Part shown: positions 1 to 8,506 of the stretch, in pieces
Layout: each line of letters begins with the position of its first letter
How positions within the stretch are numbered: position 1 is the first letter of the stretch
Assembly (NCBI RefSeq): GCF_003063575.1
Contig: NZ_NESC01000005.1
Span: forward strand, 1 to 64,000
Origin: Limnohabitans sp. Jir72
GTDB lineage: Bacteria > Pseudomonadota > Gammaproteobacteria > Burkholderiales > Burkholderiaceae_C
Reading direction: 5' to 3'
Length of the DNA stretch: 64,000 nt
Position numbers and translations under genes: made by a program
The notes under the pieces: generated by a model
Databases searched by the model: none
What the model saw: the letters and a program-made list of their open reading frames with translations, nothing else
Told to the model about the DNA's origin: nothing

Positions 1-132
1 AAATTCGAGAATGTGAAAGAGCTTGAGATGGGCTTGAAGGAGTACATCCACTACTACAACAACGATCGGATCAAGATCAAACTAAAAGGGCTGAGTCCTG
101 TGCAGTACAGAACTCAGCCCTCTATGGCCTAA
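1..132 (+). CDS. IS3-family (IS150-like) transposase OrfB, C-terminal end only
   Basis: The window opens inside this reading frame; 43 residues remain, ending MA-stop. The stretch GLKEYIHYYNNDRIKIKLKG followed by LSPVQYR is the typical end of the DDE integrase (rve) domain of IS3-family transposases, just after the catalytic Glu region, which lies outside the window. The terminal inverted repeat follows 16 bases downstream. Whether the element is intact cannot be judged from here. Confidence 0.9.
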   Translation, partial: KFENVKELEMGLKEYIHYYNNDRIKIKLKGLSPVQYRTQPSMA

Positions 133-147
133 TCAGCTTTTTAAACC

Positions 148-171
148 GTCCAACTTATTGGGGTCAGTTCA
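148..171 (+). mobile_element. Right terminal inverted repeat of the IS3-family element
   Basis: The sequence CAACTTATTGGGGTCAGTTC lies 16 bases after the transposase stop and matches the ACTGACCCCAATAAGTTG type of end known for IS150-group elements. The left end and any target duplication lie outside the window, so the exact last base is approximate. Confidence 0.75.
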
Positions 172-216
172 CGAAGGCGGCTTTGTCTTGATGTGTGACT
201 TTTCAGCCCTTCAAGT

Positions 217-768
217 TCAGAACTTGTAGCCCACGCCGATGCTCAGACCGTTGACTTTCAAACCATCTTTGTTGTGGTAATTCATGTAAGTGCCAGACAC
301 ATAGGTGCGCTTATCGAAGTAATAATTAGCGCCCACGCCAAAAGCGAAGGACCCTTGTGTCGAGACATTGCTGGCATTGCCAGATTGAGCGCTAGCTTCG
401 AGCTTGTTTTCCAGAAAACCCAAGCGACCAAACACCTCGACTTCAGGGCTGACCATGACTTTGGGCTTCACAAACACGCCAAACGAGCTCTTGATCTTGG
501 CATCGATACCGATGTTCTTGCCATTTTCAGTTACGCTGGATTTACCAGCACCCAGGCCCAAGTAGCCTTCAACGTCAACATTGGGGTGAACGCTGTAACC
601 CACAAGACCAGAAAATGCAGAGGGCTTGGTTTCCATATTTACGCCATTAGAGGAGCTCTTAGCTGTCAAAGCGGCCACCGAACCTTCCACATAAACCTGC
701 GCTTGCGCAGCAACTGCGGCGGTAGCGAGAACGGCTGTGACGCCCAGGAAACGGATCATTTTTTTCAT
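217..768 (-). CDS. Outer-membrane beta-barrel protein (paralogue 1)
   Basis: 183 residues. The N-terminus MKKMIRFLGVTAVLATAAVAAQA is a clear Sec signal peptide ending in AQA. The mature part has alternating hydrophobic strands, and the chain ends in GLSIGVGYKF, a terminal aromatic typical of BamA-inserted barrels. The family resembles the OmpA-like/opacity beta-barrel group. ATG at 768 is chosen because GAAAG lies 6 bases upstream; an upstream TTG at 780 would only lengthen the signal peptide. It is a tandem paralogue of the next gene. The function in the membrane cannot be deduced. Confidence 0.8.
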   Translation of the reverse strand: MKKMIRFLGVTAVLATAAVAAQAQVYVEGSVAALTAKSSSNGVNMETKPSAFSGLVGYSVHPNVDVEGYLGLGAGKSSVTENGKNIGIDAKIKSSFGVFVKPKVMVSPEVEVFGRLGFLENKLEASAQSGNASNVSTQGSFAFGVGANYYFDKRTYVSGTYMNYHNKDGLKVNGLSIGVGYKF

Positions 769-926
769 ATCGACTTTCAATGGCTAATTTTTGGGATGCG
801 AACACTGTGCCCGCCGGGTACGAATTCTAGCCACCAAAAACTCAATAATTATGATGAATTTGTAAATATTAGTTGCTACTATATAAGCAAACTTATCATG
901 CTTGCAGCCGTTTCAGTGGTTCAAGT

Positions 927-1472
927 TCAGAACTTGTAGCCCACGCCGATGCTCAGACCAGTGACGGTGAACCCGTCCTTGCTGTGATGGCTCATGTAAC
1001 TGCCCGTCACATAAGTGCGGTGGTCAAAGTAGTAACTGACGCCTGCGCCAAAAGCGACTGAGCCTTGCTTTGTTTTGGGGATGGTGTTGTCCGTGTTGCT
1101 GTCGCTGAATTTACTTTCCAGATAACCCAAGCGGGCAAACAATTCCATGTCGTTGCTGATCGCGATCCTGGGCTTCACAAAAACGCCATATGAACTGTTG
1201 ATTTTGAACTTTTCGCCATAGTTGGTGCCGTTCTCTGTTGTGGTGGCATTGCCTGCACCCAAGCCCAAATAGCCTTCAACTGCCAAATAAGGATTGACTT
1301 GGTAACCGACAAGGCCCGAAAAAGTCAATGGCTTGGCCTGGTAACTGATGCCTTGGTATGACTCTTTAGCCGTTAAAGCATTGACCGACGTTTCCACATA
1401 CACCTGCGCCTGAGCAACAACAGTTGCAGCAAGAAGGGCTGTGGCGCTCAGAAAACGGATGGATTTTTTCAT
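927..1472 (-). CDS. Outer-membrane beta-barrel protein (paralogue 2)
   Basis: 181 residues with signal peptide MKKSIRFLSATALLAATVVAQA and the same ending, GLSIGVGYKF, as its neighbour. Conserved stretches include KPSAFSGLVGY versus KPLTFSGLVGY, EGYLGLGAG and YGVFVKP. The ATG at 1472 has GAAAG upstream, in the same leader context as paralogue 1, so the duplication included the start region. An upstream start at 1523 is possible but would add 17 residues before the signal peptide. It is probably a small porin-like or adhesin-like barrel; the substrate is unknown. Confidence 0.8.
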   Translation of the reverse strand: MKKSIRFLSATALLAATVVAQAQVYVETSVNALTAKESYQGISYQAKPLTFSGLVGYQVNPYLAVEGYLGLGAGNATTTENGTNYGEKFKINSSYGVFVKPRIAISNDMELFARLGYLESKFSDSNTDNTIPKTKQGSVAFGAGVSYYFDHRTYVTGSYMSHHSKDGFTVTGLSIGVGYKF

Positions 1473-1600
1473 AGTGACTTTCAGTTGCTGATTTGTCGGA
1501 CGCAGACACCGCATGTCCACCATCAGAAATTCTAGTCACCTGAACTTCAATATTCCACCAATTGCCTTAATTTTTATTACTTGCCAATGTCAAGATATGG

Positions 1601-2440
1601 TCACAACTTTTCTGCTTCACCCACTTGTGGCCGCCACTTCATCAAACGTTTTTCAACGCGGCCCACCAACGCGTCGATGGCCAACGCAAAGGCCGTCAGC
1701 ACCAGAATGCCCGCCATGACGGTGTTGATGTCGAAGCTGCCTTCGGCTTGCAAGATCAGGTAGCCCACGCCCTGACTGGAGCCCAGGTACTCGCCCACCA
1801 CCGCGCCCACAAAAGCCAAACCCACCGATGTGTGCAGCGAACTGAACACCCAGCTGGTGGCACTGGGCAAATACACATGGCGCAACAACTGCCGCTGACT
1901 GGCCCCCAGCATGCGGGCATTGGCCAGCAGCACAGGGCTGACTTCCTTGACCCCCTGGTACACATTGAAGAACACGATGAAAAACACCAGCGTCACGCCC
2001 AGCGCGACTTTGGAGCCGATGCCCAAACCAAACCAGACCGCAAAAATCGGTGCGAGGATGATGCGGGGCATGGCGTTCATCGCCTTGACGTAGGGCTCCA
2101 AAATGGCCGAGGCCATGGGTGAAAGCGCCAGCCACAAACCGCCCAGCAAACCAGTGCTGGCTCCAATGGCAAACGCCAGCAAGGTCTCGATCAACGTGAT
2201 GCCCAGGTGCTGGTAAATGTTGCCGTCCGTGACAAACCAGGACCAAGTACGCTCAAAAATCTGCACAGGCTCGCCAAAGAAAAACGCTGCTTGCCGATCG
2301 TTGTCAAACATGAAGGGCGGGACCAAGCCCGGCTGGGTCAGCACGTGCCACACCACAAACAACAACACCAGCAAACCCAGCTGCCACAAGCGCAAGGTAG
2401 CGGCACGGGGTTTGATCAGATTCCAGACAGATGACAACAT
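1601..2440 (-). CDS. ABC transporter permease, SsuC/TauC family
   Basis: 279 residues and about six membrane segments. The cytoplasmic coupling loop reads EVSPVLLANARMLGASQRQLLRHVYLPSA, the EAA motif of the BPD_transp_1 domain (conserved A and G with LP at the end). It follows the ATPase gene by 9 bases and is the last gene of a binding protein-ATPase-permease operon. The family moves nitrate, sulfonates, taurine or pyrimidine precursors; the substrate here is not determined. The TRP stretch starting near residue 20 contains a longer periplasmic loop before the core domain. Confidence 0.9.
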   Translation of the reverse strand: MLSSVWNLIKPRAATLRLWQLGLLVLLFVVWHVLTQPGLVPPFMFDNDRQAAFFFGEPVQIFERTWSWFVTDGNIYQHLGITLIETLLAFAIGASTGLLGGLWLALSPMASAILEPYVKAMNAMPRIILAPIFAVWFGLGIGSKVALGVTLVFFIVFFNVYQGVKEVSPVLLANARMLGASQRQLLRHVYLPSATSWVFSSLHTSVGLAFVGAVVGEYLGSSQGVGYLILQAEGSFDINTVMAGILVLTAFALAIDALVGRVEKRLMKWRPQVGEAEKL

Positions 2441-2449
2441 GGTGAACGC

Positions 2450-3289
2450 TCAGGCTGTTTTTTGCAGTTGCTGTTGATAACCCTTGAGGACCTCTTCGCG
2501 CAGCACCGCCCATATCGCTTGGTGCAAGGCCATGAATCGAGGCGTCATCTTGATCTCGGCCACATCGCGCGGGCGTGGCAAATCGATCGTGAACTCGCCA
2601 ATCGGGTGCGAGGCTGGGCCTGCACTCAAGATCACCACACGGTCGCTCATGGCAATCGCTTCGTCCAGATCGTGCGTGATGAACAGCACCGATTTCTTTC
2701 TCGATTGCCACAAATCCAGCAGCTCGTTTTCCATGAGTTGGCGGGTTTGAATGTCCAGCGCAGAGAAAGGCTCGTCCATCAAAATGATGTCCGGGTCCAT
2801 CACCAGCGTCTGGGCCAGGCTGGCGCGCTTGCGCATGCCACCGCTCATCTGATGCGGGTAACGGTCACCAAAACCACCCAATCCCACACGGCGCAGCCAG
2901 TCCTGAGCCTGCTCTTGTGCGTCGGATTTTTCCACGCCTCGAAACTCCAAGCCGGCCATCACGTTTTGTACAGCCGTGCGCCAGGGCATCAGACTTTCGG
3001 CCTGGAACATGTAACCGGCGCGGGTGTTCACACCCGTCAAAGGTTCGCCATAGATGTGCACTGCACCTTGGCTCGGTTGCAGCAAGCCCGCTGCCATGTT
3101 GAGCAATGTGCTCTTGCCGCAACCTGTCGGACCGACCACGCTGACAAACTCGCCGTCAGTCACTTTGAGCGAAACGTTCTCCACCGCGGTGTAGCGCAGG
3201 CCTGGCGCATGGGCGCTGGTAAATGTGCAGGCAACACCTTGCAACTCGATCGACGGAACGCTCACATCAGCGCTTGGGGTATTTGACAT
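2450..3289 (-). CDS. ABC transporter ATP-binding protein, SsuB/TauB family
   Basis: 279 residues. Walker A is GPTGCGKST, the signature is MSGGMRKRASLAQ, Walker B is DIILMDEPFSALD and the switch His is in FITHDLDEA. It energises the neighbouring permease on the cytoplasmic side. The ATG at 3289 lies 23 bases inside the end of the binding-protein gene, with AAGAAGG just upstream, so translation is likely coupled. The length and the C-terminal tail are usual for the nitrate/sulfonate/taurine group. Confidence 0.92.
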   Translation of the reverse strand: MSNTPSADVSVPSIELQGVACTFTSAHAPGLRYTAVENVSLKVTDGEFVSVVGPTGCGKSTLLNMAAGLLQPSQGAVHIYGEPLTGVNTRAGYMFQAESLMPWRTAVQNVMAGLEFRGVEKSDAQEQAQDWLRRVGLGGFGDRYPHQMSGGMRKRASLAQTLVMDPDIILMDEPFSALDIQTRQLMENELLDLWQSRKKSVLFITHDLDEAIAMSDRVVILSAGPASHPIGEFTIDLPRPRDVAEIKMTPRFMALHQAIWAVLREEVLKGYQQQLQKTA

Positions 3290-4298
3290 GGGCCTTCTTC
3301 ACAAAGTCGTTGGTCACCACCGCATTCAGGTCGAGCTTGGCGGCAGCCAATTTGGCGTCCACGCTGGCCAGCGCCTTGAATGCAGTCTCTGCCCCCTTGG
3401 CCGGAAACAGGCCATCGGGCGACATGGCTTGTTTGGAGGCAAGAAAACCATCGATGTACACCGCACGGTCGCCCAGCAGATAACTCTCAGGCACGGCCTT
3501 GATGATGTCGCCGCCACCGGCTTGTTGAATCCATTGGTTGGCGCGCACCATGGCGTTGGTCAGCGCTTGCACCGTGATGGGGTGTTTGTCCAGAAACGGC
3601 TGCGGTGCATACAAACAGCCCGCAGGCATAGGGCCACCAAATACCTTCTCAGATTCGACCATGTTGCGTGTGTCAGTGATGATCTTCATATCGCCCGAGC
3701 GTGTCAGCATTGTGATGACAGGGTCCAGATTGCTCATGGCATCGATCTGACCGGCGCGCATGGCCGCCACCGCGCCGCTGCCCGCTCCCACGCCGACAAA
3801 ACTCACATCGCTGGGTTTGAGGCCAGCTTTGGCCAGCACATAATTGACCAGCACATTGGTGGAGCTGCCCGGTGCCGTGACACCGATTTTTTTGCCCTTG
3901 AGGTCTGCCACAGATTTGAACTGCGGCATCGTCTTGGGGTTCACACCCAGCACGATCTGCGGTGCCGCACCTTGCAGCACAAAAGCCCTCATGGGCTGTC
4001 CCTTGAACTGCATGTTGATGGTGTGCTCAAAGGCACCGGACACCACATCAGCACTGCCACCGACGACAGCCTGCAATGCCCGCGAGCCACCGGCAAAGTC
4101 AACAATGGTCACGTCCAGGCCTTCGGCTTTGAAATAGCCCAGTTGCTCGGCGATGGTCAAAGGCAAGTAATAAAACAGGTTCTTGCCGCCTACGGCGATG
4201 GTGAGTTTGGGTTTTTCAAGCGCTTGCGCCTGCGCCAGATGCGGCACGGCTGCTGCGGCCAGGCTGCCGACGATGAAGTCACGGCGATTGAATGTCAT
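3267..4298 (-). CDS. ABC transporter substrate-binding protein, NMT1/SsuA-like
   Basis: 343 residues. ATG at 4298 is chosen because GGAGA precedes it and the protein then begins MTFNRRDFIVGSLAAAA, a twin-arginine-like signal (RRDF) ending at AQA. The mature part has the YYLPLTIAEQLGYFKAEGL pattern typical of NMT1/SsuA periplasmic binding proteins. First gene of the importer operon. A longer frame to 4364 lacks a signal at its start. The substrate (sulfonate, nitrate, taurine or thiamine precursor) cannot be told from sequence alone. Confidence 0.88.
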   Translation of the reverse strand: MTFNRRDFIVGSLAAAAVPHLAQAQALEKPKLTIAVGGKNLFYYLPLTIAEQLGYFKAEGLDVTIVDFAGGSRALQAVVGGSADVVSGAFEHTINMQFKGQPMRAFVLQGAAPQIVLGVNPKTMPQFKSVADLKGKKIGVTAPGSSTNVLVNYVLAKAGLKPSDVSFVGVGAGSGAVAAMRAGQIDAMSNLDPVITMLTRSGDMKIITDTRNMVESEKVFGGPMPAGCLYAPQPFLDKHPITVQALTNAMVRANQWIQQAGGGDIIKAVPESYLLGDRAVYIDGFLASKQAMSPDGLFPAKGAETAFKALASVDAKLAAAKLDLNAVVTNDFVKKAHVKYPKR

Positions 4299-4491
4299 GG
4301 ATGTCTCCGTATGAGCCAGGGTCACAACAGATTGTCCCGCCCGAGGCCTCCCATTCTTACGCATTCAAAGCCCAGCGCGCCCCCGAGGATTCCCGACAGC
4401 TGTGCGCGGGAGAAAACACCTAGAAAGCCCCTGTGAACATGCGAAAATCCCGCTTTATTCAACTTCGAACGGGCCTGTCCGGCCCTGAAGC

Positions 4492-5562
4492 ATGACTTCT
4501 TCTGCACCTGCCCCTCGCCCTTTCACGCTCAGCGATTTCGACTTTGAGCTGCCCCCCGAACTGATTGCCCAGCACCCCGCCGCCCAACGCAGTGGCTCGC
4601 GCCTGCTCGACGGCTCTGCGGCCACCGTGGTGGACCGCATCTTTCACGAACTGCCCGACCTGCTCGGTGCGGGTGACCTGCTGGTCTTCAACGACACCAA
4701 GGTGGTCAAGGCGCGCATCTTTGGCGAGAAGGCCACGGGTGGCAAGCTGGAGTTGCTGATCGAACGCGTTCTGCCTGGCCATCAGGTGGTCGCGCACATG
4801 AAGGTGAGCAAAAAGCCACTCGTGGGCGGCAAGATGCTCATGATGGGCGGCGCGCAGAACGGTGGTTTTGATGCCACCTTGCTGGGTCGCTGGCCCGATG
4901 AAAACGGCCAGCTGTTCCATTTGCAGCTGAGCGACGAGCCGCATGCGCTGATGGAAAAGCACGGCCATGTGCCGCTGCCGCCCTACATTGCGCACACCGA
5001 CACCGCAGAAGACGCGCAGCGTTATCAGACCGTGTTTGCACGCGCCCCCGGTGCCGTCGCTGCCCCCACGGCAGCGCTGCACTTTGACGAGGCCTTGCTG
5101 GCACAGCTGCAGGCCCGTGGCGTGCAGCGCGCCAGCGTCACGCTGCATGTGGGGGCAGGCACCTTCCAGCCCGTCAAGACCGAGAACATTGCCGAGCACA
5201 CCATGCACCGCGAATGGTACGAGGTGCCCGAAGCCACGCAGCAAGCCATTGCCGAGTGCAAGGCACGTGGCGGCAAGGTGGTGGCAGTGGGCACAACCAC
5301 CGTGCGCACGCTGGAGTCGTGGGCCAAATTTGACCAGGCAAGCGGGGACACGCAGATCTTCATCACGCCAGGGTTTGAATTCCAAGTGGTGGACCGCCTG
5401 GTCACCAACTTCCACCTGCCCAAGAGCACGCTGATGATGCTGGTGAGCGCCTTTGCGGGCTACGAGCACATCATGGGCTTGTACCGCCACGCGATTGCGA
5501 ACCAGTACCGCTTCTTCAGTTATGGCGATGCGATGCTGCTGACACGCACACCAATGGACTGA
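4492..5562 (+). CDS. queA: tRNA preQ1(34) S-adenosylmethionine ribosyltransferase-isomerase
   Basis: 356 residues, the usual length of QueA. It transfers and isomerises the ribose of SAM onto preQ1 at the wobble base of tRNAs with GUN anticodons, giving epoxyqueuosine. Recognisable blocks are [13 protein letters not shown] near the start, [28 protein letters not shown], and [19 protein letters not shown] near the end. The partner gene tgt sits about 3.9 kb downstream on the same strand, separated by an accessory block. Confidence 0.97.
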   Translation: MTSSAPAPRPFTLSDFDFELPPELIAQHPAAQRSGSRLLDGSAATVVDRIFHELPDLLGAGDLLVFNDTKVVKARIFGEKATGGKLELLIERVLPGHQVVAHMKVSKKPLVGGKMLMMGGAQNGGFDATLLGRWPDENGQLFHLQLSDEPHALMEKHGHVPLPPYIAHTDTAEDAQRYQTVFARAPGAVAAPTAALHFDEALLAQLQARGVQRASVTLHVGAGTFQPVKTENIAEHTMHREWYEVPEATQQAIAECKARGGKVVAVGTTTVRTLESWAKFDQASGDTQIFITPGFEFQVVDRLVTNFHLPKSTLMMLVSAFAGYEHIMGLYRHAIANQYRFFSYGDAMLLTRTPMD

Positions 5563-5585
5563 ACAAGCGCCTATCGACCGCATTA

Positions 5586-5602
5586 CAATTGCATTGCAAT
5601 TG
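5586..5602. promoter_or_regulatory. Palindrome before the first toxin-antitoxin pair
   Basis: CAATTGC-N3-GCAATTG, a perfect inverted repeat with 7-base arms, ends 12 bases before the antitoxin ATG. Autoregulation of toxin-antitoxin operons by the antitoxin at such palindromes is well known; that it acts so here is inference. Confidence 0.5.
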
Positions 5603-5614
5603 AAAGGTTTCAAG

Positions 5615-5884
5615 ATGAAATCCGCAACACTCCCCGCGCTGCGTGTCAGCCCAGATCTGAGGCAAGCTGCCGAAAAGGCACTCCGGCCCAATGAAACCAT
5701 TTCCAAACTGATGGAAACATCGCTGGAGAGGTTCATTGCACACCGAGCGGCCGAAGACGCGTTCATCGCACGTGGGCTGCGCTCAGCCGAAGAGGCTCGC
5801 CAAAGTCAGATTTACTTTTCAGCAGACGAAGTGCTGCAAGAATTGAAAAGTAAGCTGGCCAAAGCAACATCTTCTGCATCCTGA
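5615..5884 (+). CDS. Antitoxin of a ParE/RelE-type module
   Basis: 89 residues from the ATG at 5615, which has GAAAGG 8 bases upstream. The N-terminal half (LPALRVSPDLRQAAEKAL, then ISKLMETSLERFIAHR) looks like a ribbon-helix-helix DNA-binding region, and the C-terminal half is a charged helix that would wrap the toxin. It lies 18 bases before the toxin gene. The segment AAEDAFIARGLRSAEEA resembles the middle of the antitoxin at 59693-59995, so the two modules may be distantly related. Confidence 0.7.
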   Translation: MKSATLPALRVSPDLRQAAEKALRPNETISKLMETSLERFIAHRAAEDAFIARGLRSAEEARQSQIYFSADEVLQELKSKLAKATSSAS

Positions 5885-5902
5885 ACCGGACCAGACTCGG
5901 TC

Positions 5903-6211
5903 ATGGGTGAGTTTCAGGTCCGCTTTACTGAAAAAGCAAAATCCGACCTGAATCGGCTGTACGACTTCCTTTTGGAATTTGACATCCGTACCGCCGAGCG
6001 CTCACTTCAAGCGATTGAAGATGGCCTGGGGTTTCTGCGTCAATCACCCTTTTCGTGTCGTAAAGCTGTAGACGGTGCGCATGGCCCCTTGCTCAGAGAA
6101 CTCATCATCCCGTTTGGTGCCTCAGGTTATCTGGCGCTTTTCGAAATTGAGAATGCCCATACGGTCACCATCCTCGCAATGCGACATCAGCGCGAAGACG
6201 ATTTCCACTGA
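5903..6211 (+). CDS. ParE/RelE-family toxin
   Basis: 102 residues. The order FTEKAKSDLNRLYDFL, then a conserved Arg-Glu-Leu block (LLRELIIPFGASGYLALFEI) and the ending ILAMRHQREDDFH are the standard signature of the ParE/RelE plasmid-stabilisation fold. Such toxins cleave ribosome-bound mRNA (RelE) or poison gyrase (ParE); which applies here is unknown. The ending is very like AIKHQREQDYH of the toxin at 59406-59696. It is the second gene of a two-gene operon that lies between queA and tgt. Confidence 0.82.
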   Translation: MGEFQVRFTEKAKSDLNRLYDFLLEFDIRTAERSLQAIEDGLGFLRQSPFSCRKAVDGAHGPLLRELIIPFGASGYLALFEIENAHTVTILAMRHQREDDFH

Positions 6212-6232
6212 TGAAATTTCGCCCTGCAGGCA

Positions 6233-6544
6233 TCAGCCCAGCCGAAGAAACACCCGCCCGCCTTCGATCTTGACCGGCCAGGTTTTGGCCGGCTCGGTCG
6301 CAGGGCCGCAGGCCACCGAACCGTCGCGCAGGCTGAACTGCGCCTGGTGGAACGGGCACTCTATGTGGTGGCCTTCGACGAAGCCGTCGCACAGCTTGGC
6401 GTTGCCGTGGTTGCACAGGTTGTTGATGGCGAAGACTTCACCTTCCACGCTGAAGAGGGCAATGTCTTGGCCCTCGGGGGCGACGGCAATGCCTGCGCCT
6501 TCAAACAAATCGGCCTCGGCGGCCACGTCAGTCCAGTTGCTCAT
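6233..6544 (-). CDS. Rieske-type [2Fe-2S] ferredoxin of an aromatic oxygenase
   Basis: 103 residues. The Rieske cluster ligands are C43-x-H45 and C63-x2-H66 (CNH and CPFH), with the usual 17-residue gap. This type of small ferredoxin passes electrons from a reductase to the terminal oxygenase. The start MSNWTDVA at 6544 gives the standard family length; the frame extends further upstream but into unlikely sequence. It is the last of three genes with the oxygenase subunits, 14 bases after the beta subunit. No ferredoxin reductase gene is next to it. Confidence 0.9.
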   Translation of the reverse strand: MSNWTDVAAEADLFEGAGIAVAPEGQDIALFSVEGEVFAINNLCNHGNAKLCDGFVEGHHIECPFHQAQFSLRDGSVACGPATEPAKTWPVKIEGGRVFLRLG

Positions 6545-6558
6545 AGGGTGGCTCTTGA

Positions 6559-7035
6559 TCAGATCGGGTAAATGATGGAGTTGGGGATCATTTCGCTGTC
6601 GTACACGCACAGGCGCTCGGCGAACTTGAAACCTTCGGGGGTTTGCACGATGGTGTCGATGTAGCGGCCCACATTGAACACGGTGCTTTCTTTGTCGAGT
6701 TTGGTGCGGAACACCGCGTAGTTGGCTTCTGCGTGGATACGGCCGTCTGCCACACGTCGCACGATGGGCGCGCCCACCACATGCCGCTGGTAATAGGGGT
6801 CGTGGTACAGCGTCTCTTGGATGCCGTACACGCGGTCTTTGAGCATGCCTTTGCTGGTAAAGGACAGCGTGCACAGCGGAAAGCCGCGTTCAAAGTTTTC
6901 TCGCGGCTGCAGTTTGTAGACGCACTGCTCGGTGAAAAACTCGGGCCACAGGTCCCAGTGGCCGCTGTCCACAGCGCTGGCGTAATCGGCATAGAGCTGC
7001 TGGATGCCGAACCAGGTATTCATATCGACCATCAT
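6559..7035 (-). CDS. Aromatic-ring-hydroxylating oxygenase, beta (small) subunit
   Basis: 158 residues in the SnoaL/NTF2-like fold of ring-hydroxylating dioxygenase beta subunits. Typical stretches are [21 protein letters not shown] near the start and [12 protein letters not shown] with [10 protein letters not shown] near the end. Its ATG shares one base with the stop of the alpha subunit (TGATG), and GGAGG lies a few bases upstream, so the two are coupled. ATGs at 7032 and 7023 are alternative starts. It is structural and stabilises the alpha trimer in this family. Confidence 0.88.
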   Translation of the reverse strand: MMVDMNTWFGIQQLYADYASAVDSGHWDLWPEFFTEQCVYKLQPRENFERGFPLCTLSFTSKGMLKDRVYGIQETLYHDPYYQRHVVGAPIVRRVADGRIHAEANYAVFRTKLDKESTVFNVGRYIDTIVQTPEGFKFAERLCVYDSEMIPNSIIYPI

Positions 7036-8300
7036 CAAGCCTCCATCACTTTGCGCCAGTAGGCGTACATGCCCCTGATCAGCGTTTCGGTCACCATGTG
7101 GTCGGTCTCGCCCACGTCGCGCCCGCCCAGCTCCACCAGCATGCGGTGCTCGGGTTTGGTCTCAAACGCCTGCTGCGAGAACTCGATCACCTCGCCATCG
7201 TCCGCGCTCACAAAACCGGCCGGGCCAAACAGGTTGGACTGGCGCAGGCGGCGCTCGTGCATCTCGGGCGTGTCGTCTTCAAAGCCAAAGTGCGTCCAGA
7301 CAAAATCAAATGCACCATGCCCATCGGGCTGGATGTGCCGGGTGGACACGCTGTTGACCTGCTGCTGAAAAATCACGCTGGGGAACAGCGTCATCATCAC
7401 CGCCGAGGGCATCTTGTCTTCCATCTTCCACCAGTCTTCGGGCACGATGTCCAAGAAGCTCGGGTCGTTGAGCTGCATGCTTTCTTTGAAGCTGCTCACT
7501 TGCGTGACCTGCGACGCCTGCCCCGTGGCCTGGCCCGCGCTGCCTCGGGTCGAAACCATGGCCGCATGGCGGTGGTGGGCGTCCATGCGCAGCTCGCTCT
7601 TGTTGTCGGCACGCCAAAGGCCAAAGGTCACAAACCAGGTGTGCAGCAGGCCGGGGTGGTAGGGGTCTTTGATGTTTTCCTGCATCAGCTTCCAGTTGCC
7701 CGGAATGCGCTGGCGGTTGTAGCCCAAGATCGTGAGCTTGCGGCCATTGAACAGGCGGTCAAAGTATTTCAGGATGGTCGGTCCCATGAAGTCTTCGAGC
7801 GACTCCACGTTGTGGTCGAACGACGCGAACACCACCCCACCTCGGGTGGCCACTTTCAGGGCTGTGAGGCCGTGGTCCTTGGGGTCAAAGTCGGCGGGCA
7901 TGCCGCCGTTGACCTTGCCGTCTTGGCGCACGCCACGCCGAAAAGGCACGCCCTGCAAGCCGCCCTTGAGCGTGTAGCTCCACTGGTGGTAGGGGCAGAA
8001 AAACTCTTTTTTGTTGCCGTGGCGCTCGCGGCAAAACTGCATGCCCCGGTGGGCGCAGACGTTTTCGACGACATGGATCTGCCCGTCGGTGGCACGCGTC
8101 ATGATGACCGAGCGCTCGCCCACCACCGTGCGCTTGAAGTCGCCGGGGTTCGGGATCTCGGCCTCCAGGCCCACATAGCTCCAGTGGCTTTTGTAAAAGA
8201 AGCGCTCCAGCTCCTTTTTGTGCCGGTCTTCGTCGGTGTACACGGCAAACGGAACGCGGCTGGTGCCTTCCGTTTCCCAGTGGATGGGTTGCTCGGTCAT
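7035..8300 (-). CDS. Aromatic-ring-hydroxylating oxygenase, alpha (large) subunit
   Basis: 421 residues. The N-terminal Rieske domain has C82-x-H84 (CAHRG) and C102-x2-H105 (CPYHQW). The catalytic domain has D212-P-Y-H215-x4-H220, which matches the mononuclear iron ligands and bridging Asp of naphthalene-type dioxygenases. ATG at 8300 has AAGGAG upstream; the longer frame to 8357 starts inside a repeat. The pattern ([10 protein letters not shown]) is closest in style to the salicylate 5-hydroxylase/terephthalate dioxygenase branch, and with the NahR-like regulator beside it suggests an aromatic carboxylate substrate; this is inference. Confidence 0.9.
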   Translation of the reverse strand: MTEQPIHWETEGTSRVPFAVYTDEDRHKKELERFFYKSHWSYVGLEAEIPNPGDFKRTVVGERSVIMTRATDGQIHVVENVCAHRGMQFCRERHGNKKEFFCPYHQWSYTLKGGLQGVPFRRGVRQDGKVNGGMPADFDPKDHGLTALKVATRGGVVFASFDHNVESLEDFMGPTILKYFDRLFNGRKLTILGYNRQRIPGNWKLMQENIKDPYHPGLLHTWFVTFGLWRADNKSELRMDAHHRHAAMVSTRGSAGQATGQASQVTQVSSFKESMQLNDPSFLDIVPEDWWKMEDKMPSAVMMTLFPSVIFQQQVNSVSTRHIQPDGHGAFDFVWTHFGFEDDTPEMHERRLRQSNLFGPAGFVSADDGEVIEFSQQAFETKPEHRMLVELGGRDVGETDHMVTETLIRGMYAYWRKVMEA

Positions 8301-8321
8301 GGGGTCTCCTTCAATGTCTTT

Positions 8322-8419
8322 TGTAGGAGCCCACCCCGTGGGCGATGGGGGGTTCAAACATCACCAAATGCTGCTTGTATCGCTCATGCACGCCATCGCC
8401 CACGGGGTGGGCTCCTACA
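8322..8419. repeat. Inverted pair of REP-like sequences
   Basis: TGT then AGGAGCCCACCCCGTGGGC then GATGG at 8322-8348 is repeated in inverted form, base for base, at 8393-8419. Each 27-base unit can form its own small hairpin (CCCAC/GTGGG) and the two together a long stem with a loop of about 44 bases. The form TGTAGGAGC...GCGATGG is like the REP elements well known in Pseudomonas. It sits just upstream of the oxygenase start, within the divergent promoter region. Confidence 0.8.
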
Positions 8420-8468
8420 CAGAAGGCCATCATGCGCAAAGCTTTGAATTTCGTAAATCGAATTTCAA

Positions 8469-8483
8469 AGATAATCATTATCT
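8469..8483. promoter_or_regulatory. Fur-box-like palindrome upstream of the LysR-type regulator
   Basis: AGATAATCATTATCT is a perfect palindrome around one central base, containing GATAATCATTATC, which equals the 6-1-6 core of the Fur box. It is flanked on both sides by a direct repeat GAATTTCAAA (8460-8469 and 8484-8493) and ends 23 bases before the regulator ATG. Fur binding is inferred from the match only. Confidence 0.5.
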
Positions 8484-8506
8484 GAATTTCAAATACCACT
8501 CATCGC

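Noticed and set aside
3225..4436. A 403-codon plus-strand frame
   Set aside because: It is antisense to the binding-protein gene of the importer.
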